From Candidatus Nitricoxidireducens bremensis (GTDB lineage: Bacteria; Pseudomonadota; Gammaproteobacteria; Burkholderiales; Rhodocyclaceae): a stretch of 64,000 nucleotides of DNA. Position numbers and translations under genes: made by a program. A model generated the notes under the pieces. It had not been told where the DNA came from. It saw only the letters and a program-made list of their open reading frames with translations, and searched no databases. Where the stretch lies: NCBI GenBank assembly GCA_030247725.1, contig JAOTRT010000002.1, positions 1-64,000 on the forward strand. The letters run 5' to 3'. Positions 37,539 through 48,430 of this stretch are shown here, piece after piece (the first letter of the stretch is position 1; each line of letters opens with the position of its first letter).

Positions 37539-38678
37539 ATGACAAAGCCGCCCGCCCCCGGCGACGTCCCGCGGGTCCGCTGGACCGAGGGGGACGAGCC
37601 CCATGACGCCCGCTGGCGCTCGGAGCGGGGCCTGCCGCCGCCCCGGCGCATCGTCGTCGCCGACGACCGCATGGATGCGGACACCGCCTGGCGCCTCGCC
37701 TGCGAAGGCACGGCGCTGCTCTGGCGCGGCGACTTCCAGAACGCGCGCCAGTTGCTGCAGGCCATGGCGCGCCGCATCGACCGCAAGCCGCGCAAGGCGG
37801 CCCTGGAGCCGGTGGATCAGTTCAACCAGCATCGCCTCGCCCAGTCCCAGCGTGCCCGCACCCTGGGCATGCTGCTGCTGCCCTTCGACGCCGACCACGG
37901 CGTGCCGTTGCGCCGGGCGCCCGACGTGCGGGAAGCCTGCACGGAAGCCTACGGTCCCGGCGACGACCCCTACGTCGCCTCGCTACGGGAACTGCTGGGC
38001 CTGATCGGCGCCCACGAATGGCGCCGGAAGGGCATCGAGATCGCCGCCATCGGCGACCGCATCCATCCCCATTACGGCGTCTTCGCGCCCGTACGCGGCG
38101 AGTATGTGGATCTGGTCGCCCAGGCGCCGCTGCCGGCAACGGACCTGGCCTTCGACGTCGGCACCGGCACCGGCGTCCTCGCCGCCGTGCTGGCGAAGCG
38201 CGGCGTCGCCCGCGTCGTCGCCACGGACCGGGACGAACGGGCCCTGGCCTGCGCCCGCGCGAACATCGCCCGGCTGGGACTGGAAAAACAGGTCGACGTG
38301 GTGGCAGCCGACCTCTTCCCGCCGGGACGTGCGCCGCTGGTCGTCTGCAACCCGCCCTGGGTGCCGGCGCGGCCCAGCTCGCCGCTGGAGCATGCGGTCT
38401 ACGACCCGGAGAGCCGCATGCTGCGGGGCTTCCTGGCGGGACTGGCGGAACATCTGGAACCCAACGGAGAAGGCTGGCTGATCCTGTCGGACATCGCCGA
38501 GCATCTGGGCCTGCGCACGCGGGCCGAACTGATGTCCGCCATCGACGGCGCCGGTCTTCGCGTGCTGGAGCGCAGCGACATCCGGCCGCGCCATCCGCGC
38601 GCCAGCGACGCCGCCGATCCCCTGTTCGCCGCGCGGGCGGCCGAGGTCACGTCCCTCTGGCGCCTGGCGGCGCGCTGA
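37539..38678 (+). CDS. class I SAM-dependent methyltransferase (small-domain type)
   Basis: This 379-residue protein has an N-terminal domain of about 190 residues of unknown role. An MTS-type methyltransferase domain follows, with SAM motif FDVGTGTGVLAAVLA and catalytic VVCNPPW. NPPY/W enzymes of this group modify amide or ring nitrogens in proteins or nucleic acids. The target here is not evident. It is encoded 3 bases after the FKBP gene and is convergent with nirS. Confidence 0.8.
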   Translation: MTKPPAPGDVPRVRWTEGDEPHDARWRSERGLPPPRRIVVADDRMDADTAWRLACEGTALLWRGDFQNARQLLQAMARRIDRKPRKAALEPVDQFNQHRLAQSQRARTLGMLLLPFDADHGVPLRRAPDVREACTEAYGPGDDPYVASLRELLGLIGAHEWRRKGIEIAAIGDRIHPHYGVFAPVRGEYVDLVAQAPLPATDLAFDVGTGTGVLAAVLAKRGVARVVATDRDERALACARANIARLGLEKQVDVVAADLFPPGRAPLVVCNPPWVPARPSSPLEHAVYDPESRMLRGFLAGLAEHLEPNGEGWLILSDIAEHLGLRTRAELMSAIDGAGLRVLERSDIRPRHPRASDAADPLFAARAAEVTSLWRLAAR

Positions 38679-38725
38679 AGAAAAGAAGGCAGCCGACCGT
38701 CTCCGGCCGGCCGCCCCGGGGAACC

Positions 38726-40462
<1,737 letters not shown>

Positions 40463-40515
40463 TTATGAAATTATTTTTCTTCGGACGCCCGCAGGCATCC
40501 GCAAAACCGCAGTCT

Positions 40516-41133
40516 TCAGTCCGCCGGCACCCTCCCGGTCGGCCATGCCTTGGGCAGGGCGCAGGGCGTGGCGGAAACGCAATAGCCGGCCCGGCAGATT
40601 CCGAGGGCGTCGAACAGGGGGGCGATGGGTTCGGAGCAACAGGCAATGCGCGCCCCCTTCCCGGCCACCAGGGAAACGATGCCGGCGCCGGCGACGCTGA
40701 CGTCGCTGACGCGGGAAAGGTCGAGGCGGCTGCAGGTCGTGGCGCCCAGCTCCCGCAGTCCCGCCAGGGTCAGGCTGCCGCTCAGGGCAAGGGTGTCGCC
40801 GTCGGCCCGTGTCATCAGGAAGCCCCCCGCCTCCGCCCGCGACAGCAGCTTTGCCATCACGTCGGCGGCGTCGATCTGGACGCCGATGCGGGGGAAGAAA
40901 CGGTCCACATGGCGGACCACGCCCTGGACCTGGATCGTATCGCCGAGCAGATCGGTCTCCACGCGCACCCGCATCCCGGCGGCGAAGTGCCCCCGGTCGG
41001 CGCGGATTCCCATGCCCTTTGCGGAAATGTCGATGAGCATTCCGATCACCGTACGGCCACCGCCGCTGCCGAGGTCGACCCGGTGCTGGTGGCTGGCCGC
41101 CTTCCAGCGCAGCTCGGTGCGACGTTCGGTCAT
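40516..41133 (-). CDS. PilZ-domain protein with C-terminal STAS-like domain
   Basis: This 205-residue cytosolic protein begins with a PilZ domain (about 1-105) that carries both c-di-GMP contacts: RxxxR (RTELR at 5-9) and D/NxSxxG as DISAKG. The second half (about 110-185) resembles a STAS/anti-sigma-antagonist fold: LALSGSLTLAGLREL, LDLSRVSDVSVAGAGIVSLV and a terminal LFDALGI. The pairing suggests c-di-GMP control of a partner switch. I place the start at the ATG at 41133. The longer frame to 41349 is a translation of palindromic repeat DNA. It lies 68 bases upstream of nirS on the same strand. Confidence 0.8.
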   Translation of the reverse strand: MTERRTELRWKAASHQHRVDLGSGGGRTVIGMLIDISAKGMGIRADRGHFAAGMRVRVETDLLGDTIQVQGVVRHVDRFFPRIGVQIDAADVMAKLLSRAEAGGFLMTRADGDTLALSGSLTLAGLRELGATTCSRLDLSRVSDVSVAGAGIVSLVAGKGARIACCSEPIAPLFDALGICRAGYCVSATPCALPKAWPTGRVPAD

Positions 41134-41211
41134 AGTGCCCGCTCCCACCTCAGTTGCTCCTTCGCGCTGTGCGTCTTCCGCGACGCATGAAACGGGGTGC
41201 CGGGGCGCGCG

Positions 41212-41311
41212 CCAAGGACGGCGGGTATCCGACTCCCTCCATGTCCCCCGGGCCGAGAAAGCACCGGCCCTCCTCCTTGACTTCCGGGAGTCGGATACCC
41301 GCCATCCTTGG
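41212..41311. repeat. long inverted repeat (26-bp arms)
   Basis: Arms 41212-41237 and 41286-41311 (CCAAGGACGGCGGGTATCCG... and its complement) match at 25 of 26 positions around a 48-base loop. The loop has its own GGCC-G/C-GGCC hairpin. The element differs in sequence from the one at 41361-41466 but is built the same way, and the two lie 50 bases apart. It may be a REP-type mobile hairpin or a bidirectional terminator. It lies in the 368-base gap between the PilZ gene and the next minus-strand gene. Confidence 0.85.
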
Positions 41312-41360
41312 CTGGAGACGTCGGTGGTTTGAGATCGCCAAACACTCACAGCGGCATCGA

Positions 41361-41466
41361 CTCGGGCCGGTGGGGTGCCTTGCTCCGCGTAAGTAGAGAA
41401 GGAGGAGCCGGCCGCAGGCCGGCGACGGGTGACATGGAGCGGGGCAAGGCACCCCGCCGGCCCGAG
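41361..41466. repeat. dispersed palindromic element, copy 2
   Basis: Arms 41361-41383 and 41444-41466 (CTCGGGCCGGTGGGGTGCC... with its complement) pair at 22 of 23 positions, the exception being a G-T wobble. The 60-base loop holds AGAGAAGGAG, the GCCGGCCGCAGGCCGGC hairpin and CGGGTGACATG, in the same order as at 1820-1925. Arm bases differ from copy 1 but remain paired, as in structure-conserved repeats. Confidence 0.85.
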
Positions 41467-41501
41467 CGCGCACCCCAGCCGATTCGAGGAAGTGTTTCAT
41501 C

Positions 41502-41792
41502 CTAGCCAGCCGCCCTGGCACTGGCCGAAGCCGAGCAGACGGTACTGGGCATGGCCCCCGGCGGAACGCAGAAGCTGCCTCCGCACAAGGGCCGCCCGGA
41601 GGTATGGCAAAGACCGGGCAGTTGGGAACGGATGTCCCGGTCCAGGTCGAGGGAGCGGGGCACCGGCCAGTCCGCGGCCAGATCGAGCAGGTCGCCGACA
41701 GCCTCGGCCCGGGCCCTCATGTCGCCGGGGAAGGCGGGGGTCGCCGCCAGTTGCCGGACGTTTCGGGATAGTTCGCGCAAGCGGTTGCTCAT
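41502..41792 (-). CDS. hypothetical protein (96 aa)
   Basis: This short protein of unknown function begins MSNRLRELSRNVRQLAA, with an amphipathic N-terminal helix and a C-terminal region holding three cysteines (LCHTSGRPLCGGSFC). I prefer the ATG at 41792, with AGGA a few bases upstream. A longer frame reaches 41840. It is divergent from the LysR regulator at 41948, so it could be that regulator's target. Codon use is consistent with the genome, but the evidence is modest. Confidence 0.45.
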   Translation of the reverse strand: MSNRLRELSRNVRQLAATPAFPGDMRARAEAVGDLLDLAADWPVPRSLDLDRDIRSQLPGLCHTSGRPLCGGSFCVPPGAMPSTVCSASASARAAG

Positions 41793-41840
41793 GATCCTGA
41801 CGACTCCTGTCTGGAACGCCCCCGAAAATCCATGCACCAA

Positions 41841-41947
41841 GCTGGGGCAAATTTCGTGGGCCGGAGTTTAGGAGAGTCGTTTAATATTTAACAAGCGATA
41901 TTTATTGGCCTTACATATCGACATACCCGATAGATACAGCTCGGAAC
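41841..41947. promoter_or_regulatory. A+T-rich divergent promoter region of the lysR gene
   Basis: This gap is much richer in A+T than its surroundings. It contains a direct repeat AATATTTA (41883) / ATATTTA (41898) and an inverted repeat TATCG-N7-CGATA (41916-41932), close to the T-N11-A type bound by LysR regulators. It probably holds the promoters for both divergent genes and the autoregulatory site. Confidence 0.5.
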
Positions 41948-42799
41948 ATGGACATCGAACTCGCCCGCACCTTCCTGGCCGTTGCCGCCAGCGGCAACTT
42001 CGTCGGCGCCGCCGACCGGCTGCACATCACCCAGTCCACCGTCAGCGCCCGCATCCAGGCCCTGGAATCCCAGCTGGGAACCCGGCTGTTCCGGCGCGGA
42101 CGCAGCGGTGCCGAACTCACCCCCGCCGGGCAGCGCTTCGTGCGCCATGCCAAGACCCTGGTGCGCACCCTGGAGCAGGCGCGCCAGGAGGCGGGCCTGC
42201 CCAGCGGCTTCCGCAGCATGCTGACCCTGGGCGGGCGCAGCGCCCTGTGGGCCGGTTTCCTGCCGCGCTGGGCGGCATGGATGCGCGAGTCCATTCCCGA
42301 CCTGGCCCTGCGCCTGGAAGTCGGCTTCGAGGAGGACCTGATGCAGAATCTGGTCCAGGGCGGCGTGGACATCGGCGTCATGTACACGCCGGAAAGCCGG
42401 CCCGGCCTGGCGGTCGAGCACTTGTTCGACGAGGCCCTGGTGCTCGTCAGCAGCAAGCCCGACCGCCCCTGGCCCGACCCGGACTACATCCACGTGGACT
42501 GGGGACCCGAGTTCCAGGCCCAGTTCGTCTCCCGCCTGACCGGCGTGCCGACGCCGTCCCGCTTCGCCAACATCGGCTGGATCGGCCTGCCGCTGATCGA
42601 GCCCTACGGCGGCTCCGCCTACCTGCCGCTGCGCACGGTGCGCGACGCCGTCGCCGAGGGACGGCTGTGGTTCATCCACGAAGGCCCCCTCATCACCATG
42701 CCGGTGCACATGGTTTTCCCGACGGACCGGGACGAACCGCACCTGGCGCGGGGAGTGCAGAAGCTGCGCAGCCTCGGCGCCGAAGAGCGGGCCAAGTAG
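41948..42799 (+). CDS. LysR-family transcriptional regulator
   Basis: This 283-residue regulator has an N-terminal winged helix (ARTFLAVAASGNFVGAADRLHITQSTVSARIQALE, in part) and a periplasmic-binding-protein-like effector domain (about 90-280). The inducer is unknown. It is encoded 134 bases upstream of the large hemerythrin fusion on the same strand and divergent from a small hypothetical gene. Either may be its target. Confidence 0.93.
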   Translation: MDIELARTFLAVAASGNFVGAADRLHITQSTVSARIQALESQLGTRLFRRGRSGAELTPAGQRFVRHAKTLVRTLEQARQEAGLPSGFRSMLTLGGRSALWAGFLPRWAAWMRESIPDLALRLEVGFEEDLMQNLVQGGVDIGVMYTPESRPGLAVEHLFDEALVLVSSKPDRPWPDPDYIHVDWGPEFQAQFVSRLTGVPTPSRFANIGWIGLPLIEPYGGSAYLPLRTVRDAVAEGRLWFIHEGPLITMPVHMVFPTDRDEPHLARGVQKLRSLGAEERAK

Positions 42800-42933
42800 C
42801 CGGCTTCCCCGGCACCGCCAAGAACTGGTTTAATGCCATCCGCTGACGCCGCCGCCAGGGGCGCAGCCCAGCGCATGCGACGAACCATCGCCCAGAAACC
42901 GCAGTTCGACAGACAGACAACGAGGTCCCAGCC

Positions 42934-45546
42934 ATGGGAATCCACAAGATAGACGTGGCCACCGGAATCCAGTGGATCGAGGTGCCCGAGGCGGGACTGC
43001 GGGTCCTGTGCGGCTGCCCGGCCGACGCCGTCAAGCATCTGCTCAAGCGCGGCCTGATCCTGCGCAAGGAGATCAAGGGCGTCGCCTGCGAGACGGGACC
43101 GAACGCCATCCTGCTTTCCGACCTGCCGATCCAGAACGGCGAGTTCGCCAACCTGGCCGAATTCCCCGTGCTGCAGATGCTCTACAAGCAGGGCCTGATC
43201 CTGCCGGACCATCCCAACAACACCGGCAGCAAGCCCCTGCTGATCGGCTCCGCCGACCAGGTGGACGCCCAGCTGCGCTACATCTACCGCGGCAACTACG
43301 GCCTGGTTTCGCAGGAGGAGATGATCGAGGCCGGCGCCGCGCCGGAACAGGCCGCCGCGCTGATGCGCATGAAGCTCGCCTTCGCCTTCGGCCGCATCCG
43401 GCCGACGCGGGACTTCCTCGACACGCGCATCGTCGGCGACGTTGCCGTGACGGTGGCCGACGGCGTCAGCGTGCGGCGCCTGCGCCCCAACGTCTTCGAG
43501 TTCCGCCACGAAGGCGAGACCGCCGTGGTGGACCTCAACCTGAAGGCGGGCGAGACCTACGAGTGCCCCTATCCGCTGGGCTACCGGCGCTTCGAACCCG
43601 AGTACTTCTCCATCATCCACTCCGGCGAGGGCGACGGCTGGGACGTGAACCGCCCCAGCATGTCCAGCATCCTCACCTACCAGGGCCGCATCTTCCTCAT
43701 CGACGCCGGCCCCCAGCTCTCCCACACCATGGCCGCCCTCGGCATCGGCATCGACCAGATCGACGGCATCTTCCACACCCACGCCCACGACGACCACTTC
43801 GCCGGCCTGACGGTGCTGATGCGCGCCGGCCGCCGCATCCAGTATTTCGCCACGCCCCTGGTGCGCGCCTCGGTGGCGAAGAAGCTCACCGCCCTGCTGG
43901 GCATGGAGGAGGAGCGCTTCGCCGACTTCTTCGACACCCGCGACCTGCCCCTCGACGCCTGGACCGACATCGAGGGCCTGGAGGTGATGCCCATCCTCTC
44001 GCCCCATCCGGTGGAGACCAGCGTCTTCGTCTTCCGCACCCTGTGGGGCGAGGGCTATCGCAGCTACGCCCACTTCGCCGACATCGTCTCCATGAAGGTG
44101 CTCGCCGGCATGGTGACCGACCGGGACGACCAGCCCGGCCTCGACGCCGCAGCCTTCGAGCGCGTGCGCACCGCCTACGCCACGCCGGTGGACGTGAAGA
44201 AGCTCGACATCGGCGGCGGCCTCATCCACGGCGACGCGGCGGACTTCCGCCAGGACGCCTCCCCGCGCATCCTCCTTGCCCACCGGGCCGGCGAACTCAC
44301 GCCCGTCGAAAAGGAGATCGGCTCCAGCGCCGCCTTCGGCACCGCCGACGTGCTCATCGCCGGCGAGTCGGACGGCCTGCGCCGGCACGGTTTCGGCTAC
44401 CTGGCCGCCCACCTGCCGGGCGCGCCCCTGCACCAGATCCGCATGCTGCTCAACCATCCGATCGGCGAGATCAACCCCGGCGCCATCATCCTCAAGGAAG
44501 GCGAGATGCCCCAGGAGGTGATCCTGGTGCTCAGCGGGCGCGTGGAAAAGCTGCGCACCCAGAGCGGCCTGTTCGGCAATCTTTCCGCCGGCGCCTTCAT
44601 CGGCGACGTGGCGATCCTGGAGAACCGGCCATCCCAGAACACCTACCGGGCCTCGTCCTTCCTACGCGTGCTGCGCCTGCCGCCCCCGGTGTATGCCGAG
44701 GTCGTGCACCGCAACGAGCTGCAGCATTCGCGCAAGCACGTCGCCAGCCTCGGCGCCTTCCTCAACTCGACCCACCTCTTCGGCGACAACCTGCCGGCGA
44801 CGGTGCTCGAACGCATCGTGGACGGCGCCAGCGTGCACAACTTCCGCGCCGGCGAGGAGATCAGCTACCAGGACGTGCAGGTGCTCAACATCATCCGCAG
44901 CGGTCGCGTCGAACGGTCCATCGGCGAGCGGGTGATGGACATCCTGGGGGAATGCGACTTCTTCGGCGAGGAGATCGCCATCTTCAAGCTGCCCTACCTG
45001 TTCTGCCTGAAGGCGCTGGAAGAGACGACCGTGATCCAGATTCCCGGCGAGCTGCTCGAAGACGTGCCCATCCTGCGCTGGAAGCTGCTGGAAACCTACC
45101 AGCAGCGTGCCGCCCGCGCGCTGCACGACGAGGACGAGCCCGATCGCCTGCACTGGAACGAGGCCCTGTCGGTCCAGGTGGCGCGCATGGATCGCCACCA
45201 CATGCGGCTCATCGAGATCGCCAACGCCATCATCGACAACCTCAACACCCACATCAGCGAACGCTCCCTCGCCAACGTCTTCGACGCCCTGGTGGATTAC
45301 ACGCGGCACCACATGGAAGCCGAGGAACACCTGATCGCGCTCTACGGCTATCCGGGCGCCGCCGGCCATGCCCGCAAGCACGCCGAACTGAACGATCAGC
45401 TGGCCGCATTCAGGGAGCGGGTGCTGGCCGGCGACGTGCCGGAGAAGGCCGTCTTCCGGCAATTCTTCGAGAACTGGCTGATCCGCCACATCAGCGACGA
45501 GGACCGCCAGTACGGCGCATTCCTCAACGCCAAGGGCGTGTATTGA
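42934..45546 (+). CDS. metallo-beta-lactamase/cNMP/cNMP/hemerythrin multidomain protein
   Basis: This 870-residue cytosolic protein has four recognisable parts. A metallo-beta-lactamase-fold domain (about 190-480) has metal motif HAHDDH at 283-288. Two cyclic-nucleotide-binding barrels follow (about 510-600, and about 614-725 with FFGEEIAIF). A bacteriohemerythrin domain (about 745-868) carries the full di-iron ligand set: H756, H793-E797, H812-H816, H852-D857. The first 180 residues are of unknown fold. Hemerythrin binds O2 or NO at a di-iron site, so the inference is an enzyme gated by gas and cyclic nucleotide. It lies near nirS and next to a LysR gene. The substrate of the hydrolase domain is unknown. 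Confidence 0.88.
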   Translation: MGIHKIDVATGIQWIEVPEAGLRVLCGCPADAVKHLLKRGLILRKEIKGVACETGPNAILLSDLPIQNGEFANLAEFPVLQMLYKQGLILPDHPNNTGSKPLLIGSADQVDAQLRYIYRGNYGLVSQEEMIEAGAAPEQAAALMRMKLAFAFGRIRPTRDFLDTRIVGDVAVTVADGVSVRRLRPNVFEFRHEGETAVVDLNLKAGETYECPYPLGYRRFEPEYFSIIHSGEGDGWDVNRPSMSSILTYQGRIFLIDAGPQLSHTMAALGIGIDQIDGIFHTHAHDDHFAGLTVLMRAGRRIQYFATPLVRASVAKKLTALLGMEEERFADFFDTRDLPLDAWTDIEGLEVMPILSPHPVETSVFVFRTLWGEGYRSYAHFADIVSMKVLAGMVTDRDDQPGLDAAAFERVRTAYATPVDVKKLDIGGGLIHGDAADFRQDASPRILLAHRAGELTPVEKEIGSSAAFGTADVLIAGESDGLRRHGFGYLAAHLPGAPLHQIRMLLNHPIGEINPGAIILKEGEMPQEVILVLSGRVEKLRTQSGLFGNLSAGAFIGDVAILENRPSQNTYRASSFLRVLRLPPPVYAEVVHRNELQHSRKHVASLGAFLNSTHLFGDNLPATVLERIVDGASVHNFRAGEEISYQDVQVLNIIRSGRVERSIGERVMDILGECDFFGEEIAIFKLPYLFCLKALEETTVIQIPGELLEDVPILRWKLLETYQQRAARALHDEDEPDRLHWNEALSVQVARMDRHHMRLIEIANAIIDNLNTHISERSLANVFDALVDYTRHHMEAEEHLIALYGYPGAAGHARKHAELNDQLAAFRERVLAGDVPEKAVFRQFFENWLIRHISDEDRQYGAFLNAKGVY

Positions 45547-45570
45547 GGGTTTCGGCAGCTCCGTAGCGCT

Positions 45571-46266
45571 TCAGGCGACGACGGGCAGGCGCCGTTCCAG
45601 GACGATGGCTTCCGGCGTCACGCGGGCGCCGAGGGCATAGGCCTCCACACCCGCCGCCAGGGCCTCCCGCAGCGTGCGGCCGTAGACCGGGTCGATATGG
45701 TCGGCGGGCCGCACTTCCGCCACGTCGGCCCGCTGCACGCAGAAGCACAGCGCGGCACGGCCGCCGGCCGCGACGACGGCCATCATCTCGCGCAGGTGCT
45801 TGGCGCCCCGCTCGGTGACGGCGTCGGGGAAGTAGCCGACGCCGCCCTCCACCGCCGCCGTCACGTTCTTCACTTCCACGTAGCAGAGCGGCCGGCCGTC
45901 GGCCTCCAGCAGCAGGTCGATGCGGCTGTTGGCGCCGTAGCGCACTTCGCCGCGGATGCGCTCGTAGCCGGCCAGTGCCGGCAGCACGTCGGCCGCGATG
46001 GCCTCCCGCACCAGGCCGTTGCTGCGCCCGGTGTGGATGCCGACGAGGGTGCCGGCCGACTCCACCAGCTCCCAGGTCCAGGCCAGCTTGCGCGCCGGGT
46101 TCGCGGCGGCGGAGAGCCAGACGCGGCTGCCGGGCTCGCGGCAGCCCATCATGGAACCGGTGTTGGGACAGTGGGCTTCGACGACGCCCGACGGCAGCTC
46201 CACTTCGGCGACGAAGCGGTTGCGCCGGCGCAGCAGGCGCCCCTCCGTCAGCGGCGGCAGCTGCAT
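45571..46266 (-). CDS. sfsA: SfsA family protein
   Basis: This 231-residue protein of the SfsA family was first linked to maltose metabolism in E. coli. The fold has a nuclease-like core with [10 protein letters not shown] and YVEVKNVTA, in which the acidic and Lys residues of a PD-(D/E)xK site can be seen. The N-terminal OB-like part has CPNTGSMMG. Its true biochemical role is not settled. It follows ubiD by 4 bases. Confidence 0.92.
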   Translation of the reverse strand: MQLPPLTEGRLLRRRNRFVAEVELPSGVVEAHCPNTGSMMGCREPGSRVWLSAAANPARKLAWTWELVESAGTLVGIHTGRSNGLVREAIAADVLPALAGYERIRGEVRYGANSRIDLLLEADGRPLCYVEVKNVTAAVEGGVGYFPDAVTERGAKHLREMMAVVAAGGRAALCFCVQRADVAEVRPADHIDPVYGRTLREALAAGVEAYALGARVTPEAIVLERRLPVVA

Positions 46267-46270
46267 GGGG

Positions 46271-47734
46271 CTAGAGGCCCAGGTCCTGCCAGATGGCGTC
46301 CACGCGCCGCTTCACGTCCGCACTCATTTCGATGGTGCGACCCCATTCCCGGTTCGTCTCGCCGGGCCACTTGTTGGTGGCGTCGATGCCCATCTTGCTG
46401 CCCAGGCCCGCCACGGGGGAGGCGAAGTCCAGGTAGTCGATGGGCGTCTGCTCGACGATGGTGGTGTCGCGAGCCGCGTCCACGCGCGTCGTCAGCGCCC
46501 AGATGACTTCCTTCCAGTCGCGCACGTTCACGTCCTCGTCGGTGACGACGATGAACTTGGTGTACATGAACTGGCGCAGGAAGCTCCAGATGCCGAACAT
46601 CACGCGCTTGGCGTGGCCGGGATACTGCTTCTTCATGCTCACCACCGCCATGCGGTAGGAGCAGCCCTCGGGCGGCAGGTAGAAATCGGTGATCTCGGGG
46701 AACTGCTTCTGCAGCAGGGGCACGAAGACCTCGTTGAGCGCCACGCCCAGCATGGCCGGCTCGTCCGGCGGCTTGCCCGTGTAGGTGGAGTGGTAGATGG
46801 GGTCCCGGCGCAGGGTGATGCGCTCGACGGTGAACACGGGGAAGTCCGCCACCTCGTTGTAGTAGCCGGTGTGGTCGCCGAAAGGACCCTCGGGCGCCGT
46901 CTCGCCGGGATGGATGACGCCCTCGAACACGATCTCGCCGGAGGCCGGCACCTGCAGGTCGGAGCCCAGGCATTTCACCAGCTCCGTCTTGGCGCCGCGC
47001 AGCAGGCCCGCGAACTGGTATTCGGAAAGGGAATCCGGCACCGGCGTCACGGCGCCGAGGATGGTGGCCGGATCGGCGCCGATCACCACGGCCACCGGGA
47101 AGGGCTGGCCGGGATTGCGCTCGCAGTGCTCACGGAAATCCAGGGCGCCGCCCCGATGGGCGAGCCAGCGCATGATGAGCTTGTTGGGCCCGATGACCTG
47201 CTGGCGGTAGATGCCCAGGTTCTGGCGCGGCTTGTTGGGGCCGCGCGTGACGACGAGGCCCCAGGTCACCAGCGGCCCCGCATCGCCGGGCCAGCAGGTC
47301 TGGATGGGCAGGCGCGCGAGGTCCACGTCCTTGCCCTCCCACACCACCTCCTGGCAGGGCGCGGAGGACAACACCTTGGGCGCCATGTTCAACACCTGCT
47401 TCAGCACCGGCAACTTGTCCCAGGCGTCCTTGAGGCCCTTGGGCGGCTCAGGCTCCTTGAGGTAGGCGAGCAGCTTGCCCACCTCGCGCAGGGCGGAGAC
47501 GTCGTCCTCGCCCATGCCCAGGGCCACGCGGCGCGCCGTGCCGAACAGGTTGCCGAGCACGGGGATGTCGCTGCCCTTGGGCTTCTCGAACAGCACCGCC
47601 GGCCCGCCGGCCCGCAGCACCCGGTCGCAGATCTCGGTCATTTCGAGCTTCGGGTCCACCTCGACGCCGACGCGCTTGAGTTCGCCCATGGCTTCGAGCT
47701 GGCGCAGAAAGTCGCGCAGGTCCTGGTATTTCAT
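46271..47734 (-). CDS. ubiD: 4-hydroxy-3-polyprenylbenzoate decarboxylase
   Basis: This 487-residue UbiD enzyme decarboxylates the ring intermediate of ubiquinone synthesis using prenylated FMN made by UbiX. Typical blocks are seen from the N-terminal [21 protein letters not shown] to the C-terminal [14 protein letters not shown]. It overlaps bioD by 4 bases and is followed by sfsA. ubiA, an earlier enzyme of the same pathway, lies 5 kb away on the same strand but is not in this operon. Confidence 0.95.
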   Translation of the reverse strand: MKYQDLRDFLRQLEAMGELKRVGVEVDPKLEMTEICDRVLRAGGPAVLFEKPKGSDIPVLGNLFGTARRVALGMGEDDVSALREVGKLLAYLKEPEPPKGLKDAWDKLPVLKQVLNMAPKVLSSAPCQEVVWEGKDVDLARLPIQTCWPGDAGPLVTWGLVVTRGPNKPRQNLGIYRQQVIGPNKLIMRWLAHRGGALDFREHCERNPGQPFPVAVVIGADPATILGAVTPVPDSLSEYQFAGLLRGAKTELVKCLGSDLQVPASGEIVFEGVIHPGETAPEGPFGDHTGYYNEVADFPVFTVERITLRRDPIYHSTYTGKPPDEPAMLGVALNEVFVPLLQKQFPEITDFYLPPEGCSYRMAVVSMKKQYPGHAKRVMFGIWSFLRQFMYTKFIVVTDEDVNVRDWKEVIWALTTRVDAARDTTIVEQTPIDYLDFASPVAGLGSKMGIDATNKWPGETNREWGRTIEMSADVKRRVDAIWQDLGL

Positions 47735-48405
47735 CGGCCATCCTTCAGGAGGAAATCGGCAAGGGCCGCCAGCCCGTCGCCCCCGCGAACGGCCGGCAGC
47801 AGGGGGATGCCGCCGGCGTGGGGCGCCAGCGACACAAGGGTATCGGCGAGGGGAATGCCGCCGGCGCTCTCGTTCAGCACAATGGCGACGGGCGCCAGCC
47901 CGGCGGAACGCAGGGCCGCCAGGGCGGTCAGCGCGTGACTGATGGCGCCCAGGTAAGTGCCGGCCACGAGCAGCACCGGCAGCTGCAGCGCCGCCATCCA
48001 GTCCAGCACCGTGCGCTGGCCGTCCAGGGGCACCATGACGCCGCCGATGCCTTCGATCAGCAGCAGGTCCTCATTGCGGGCCGTCTCGTCGCGGCACCAG
48101 CGCATCAAACCGTCGAAGTCGATGACACGGCCTTCCAGCGCCGCCGCCCGGTCGGGCGAGAGGGGCGCGGCGAAGCGCCAGGGCGCGATGTCCGCCACGG
48201 CCGCCGGCGTCGCCTCGATGCCGCAGGCGGCCAGCAGGCGGCCGGCGTCGGAGTCCGCCGGCCGCGTCTCGTCGTAGCCGCTCATGACGGGCTTCAGCGC
48301 GCGCAGGCGCCGGCCGCGGGCGCGCAGCTCCCGCGCGAGCCCTTCTGCGACAAAGGTTTTCCCGGAGTCGGTGCCGGTGGCGGTGATAAAATAGGCGTTT
48401 CCCAT
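47731..48405 (-). CDS. bioD: dethiobiotin synthetase
   Basis: This 224-residue ATP-dependent enzyme carboxylates and closes DAPA to dethiobiotin. The P-loop GTDSGKT is at the N-terminus. The start is the ATG at 48405 ([17 protein letters not shown]); the frame to 48432 crosses into the bioA promoter space. It is divergent from bioA with only 25 bases between the starts and overlaps ubiD by 4 bases. Confidence 0.95.
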   Translation of the reverse strand: MGNAYFITATGTDSGKTFVAEGLARELRARGRRLRALKPVMSGYDETRPADSDAGRLLAACGIEATPAAVADIAPWRFAAPLSPDRAAALEGRVIDFDGLMRWCRDETARNEDLLLIEGIGGVMVPLDGQRTVLDWMAALQLPVLLVAGTYLGAISHALTALAALRSAGLAPVAIVLNESAGGIPLADTLVSLAPHAGGIPLLPAVRGGDGLAALADFLLKDGR

Positions 48406-48430
48406 CGCGCCGGCATTGTAGCCCGTCCCC

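Noticed and set aside
41134-41349. N-terminal extension of the PilZ protein
   Set aside because: The extra 72 residues are a translation of the palindromic repeat at 41212-41311; the ATG at 41133 starts a normal PilZ domain.
42972-45566. 864-residue open frame overlapping the hemerythrin fusion gene in a second plus-strand frame
   Set aside because: It is an Arg/Pro/Ala-rich shadow produced by high-GC codon bias; the 870-residue frame has recognisable domains throughout.
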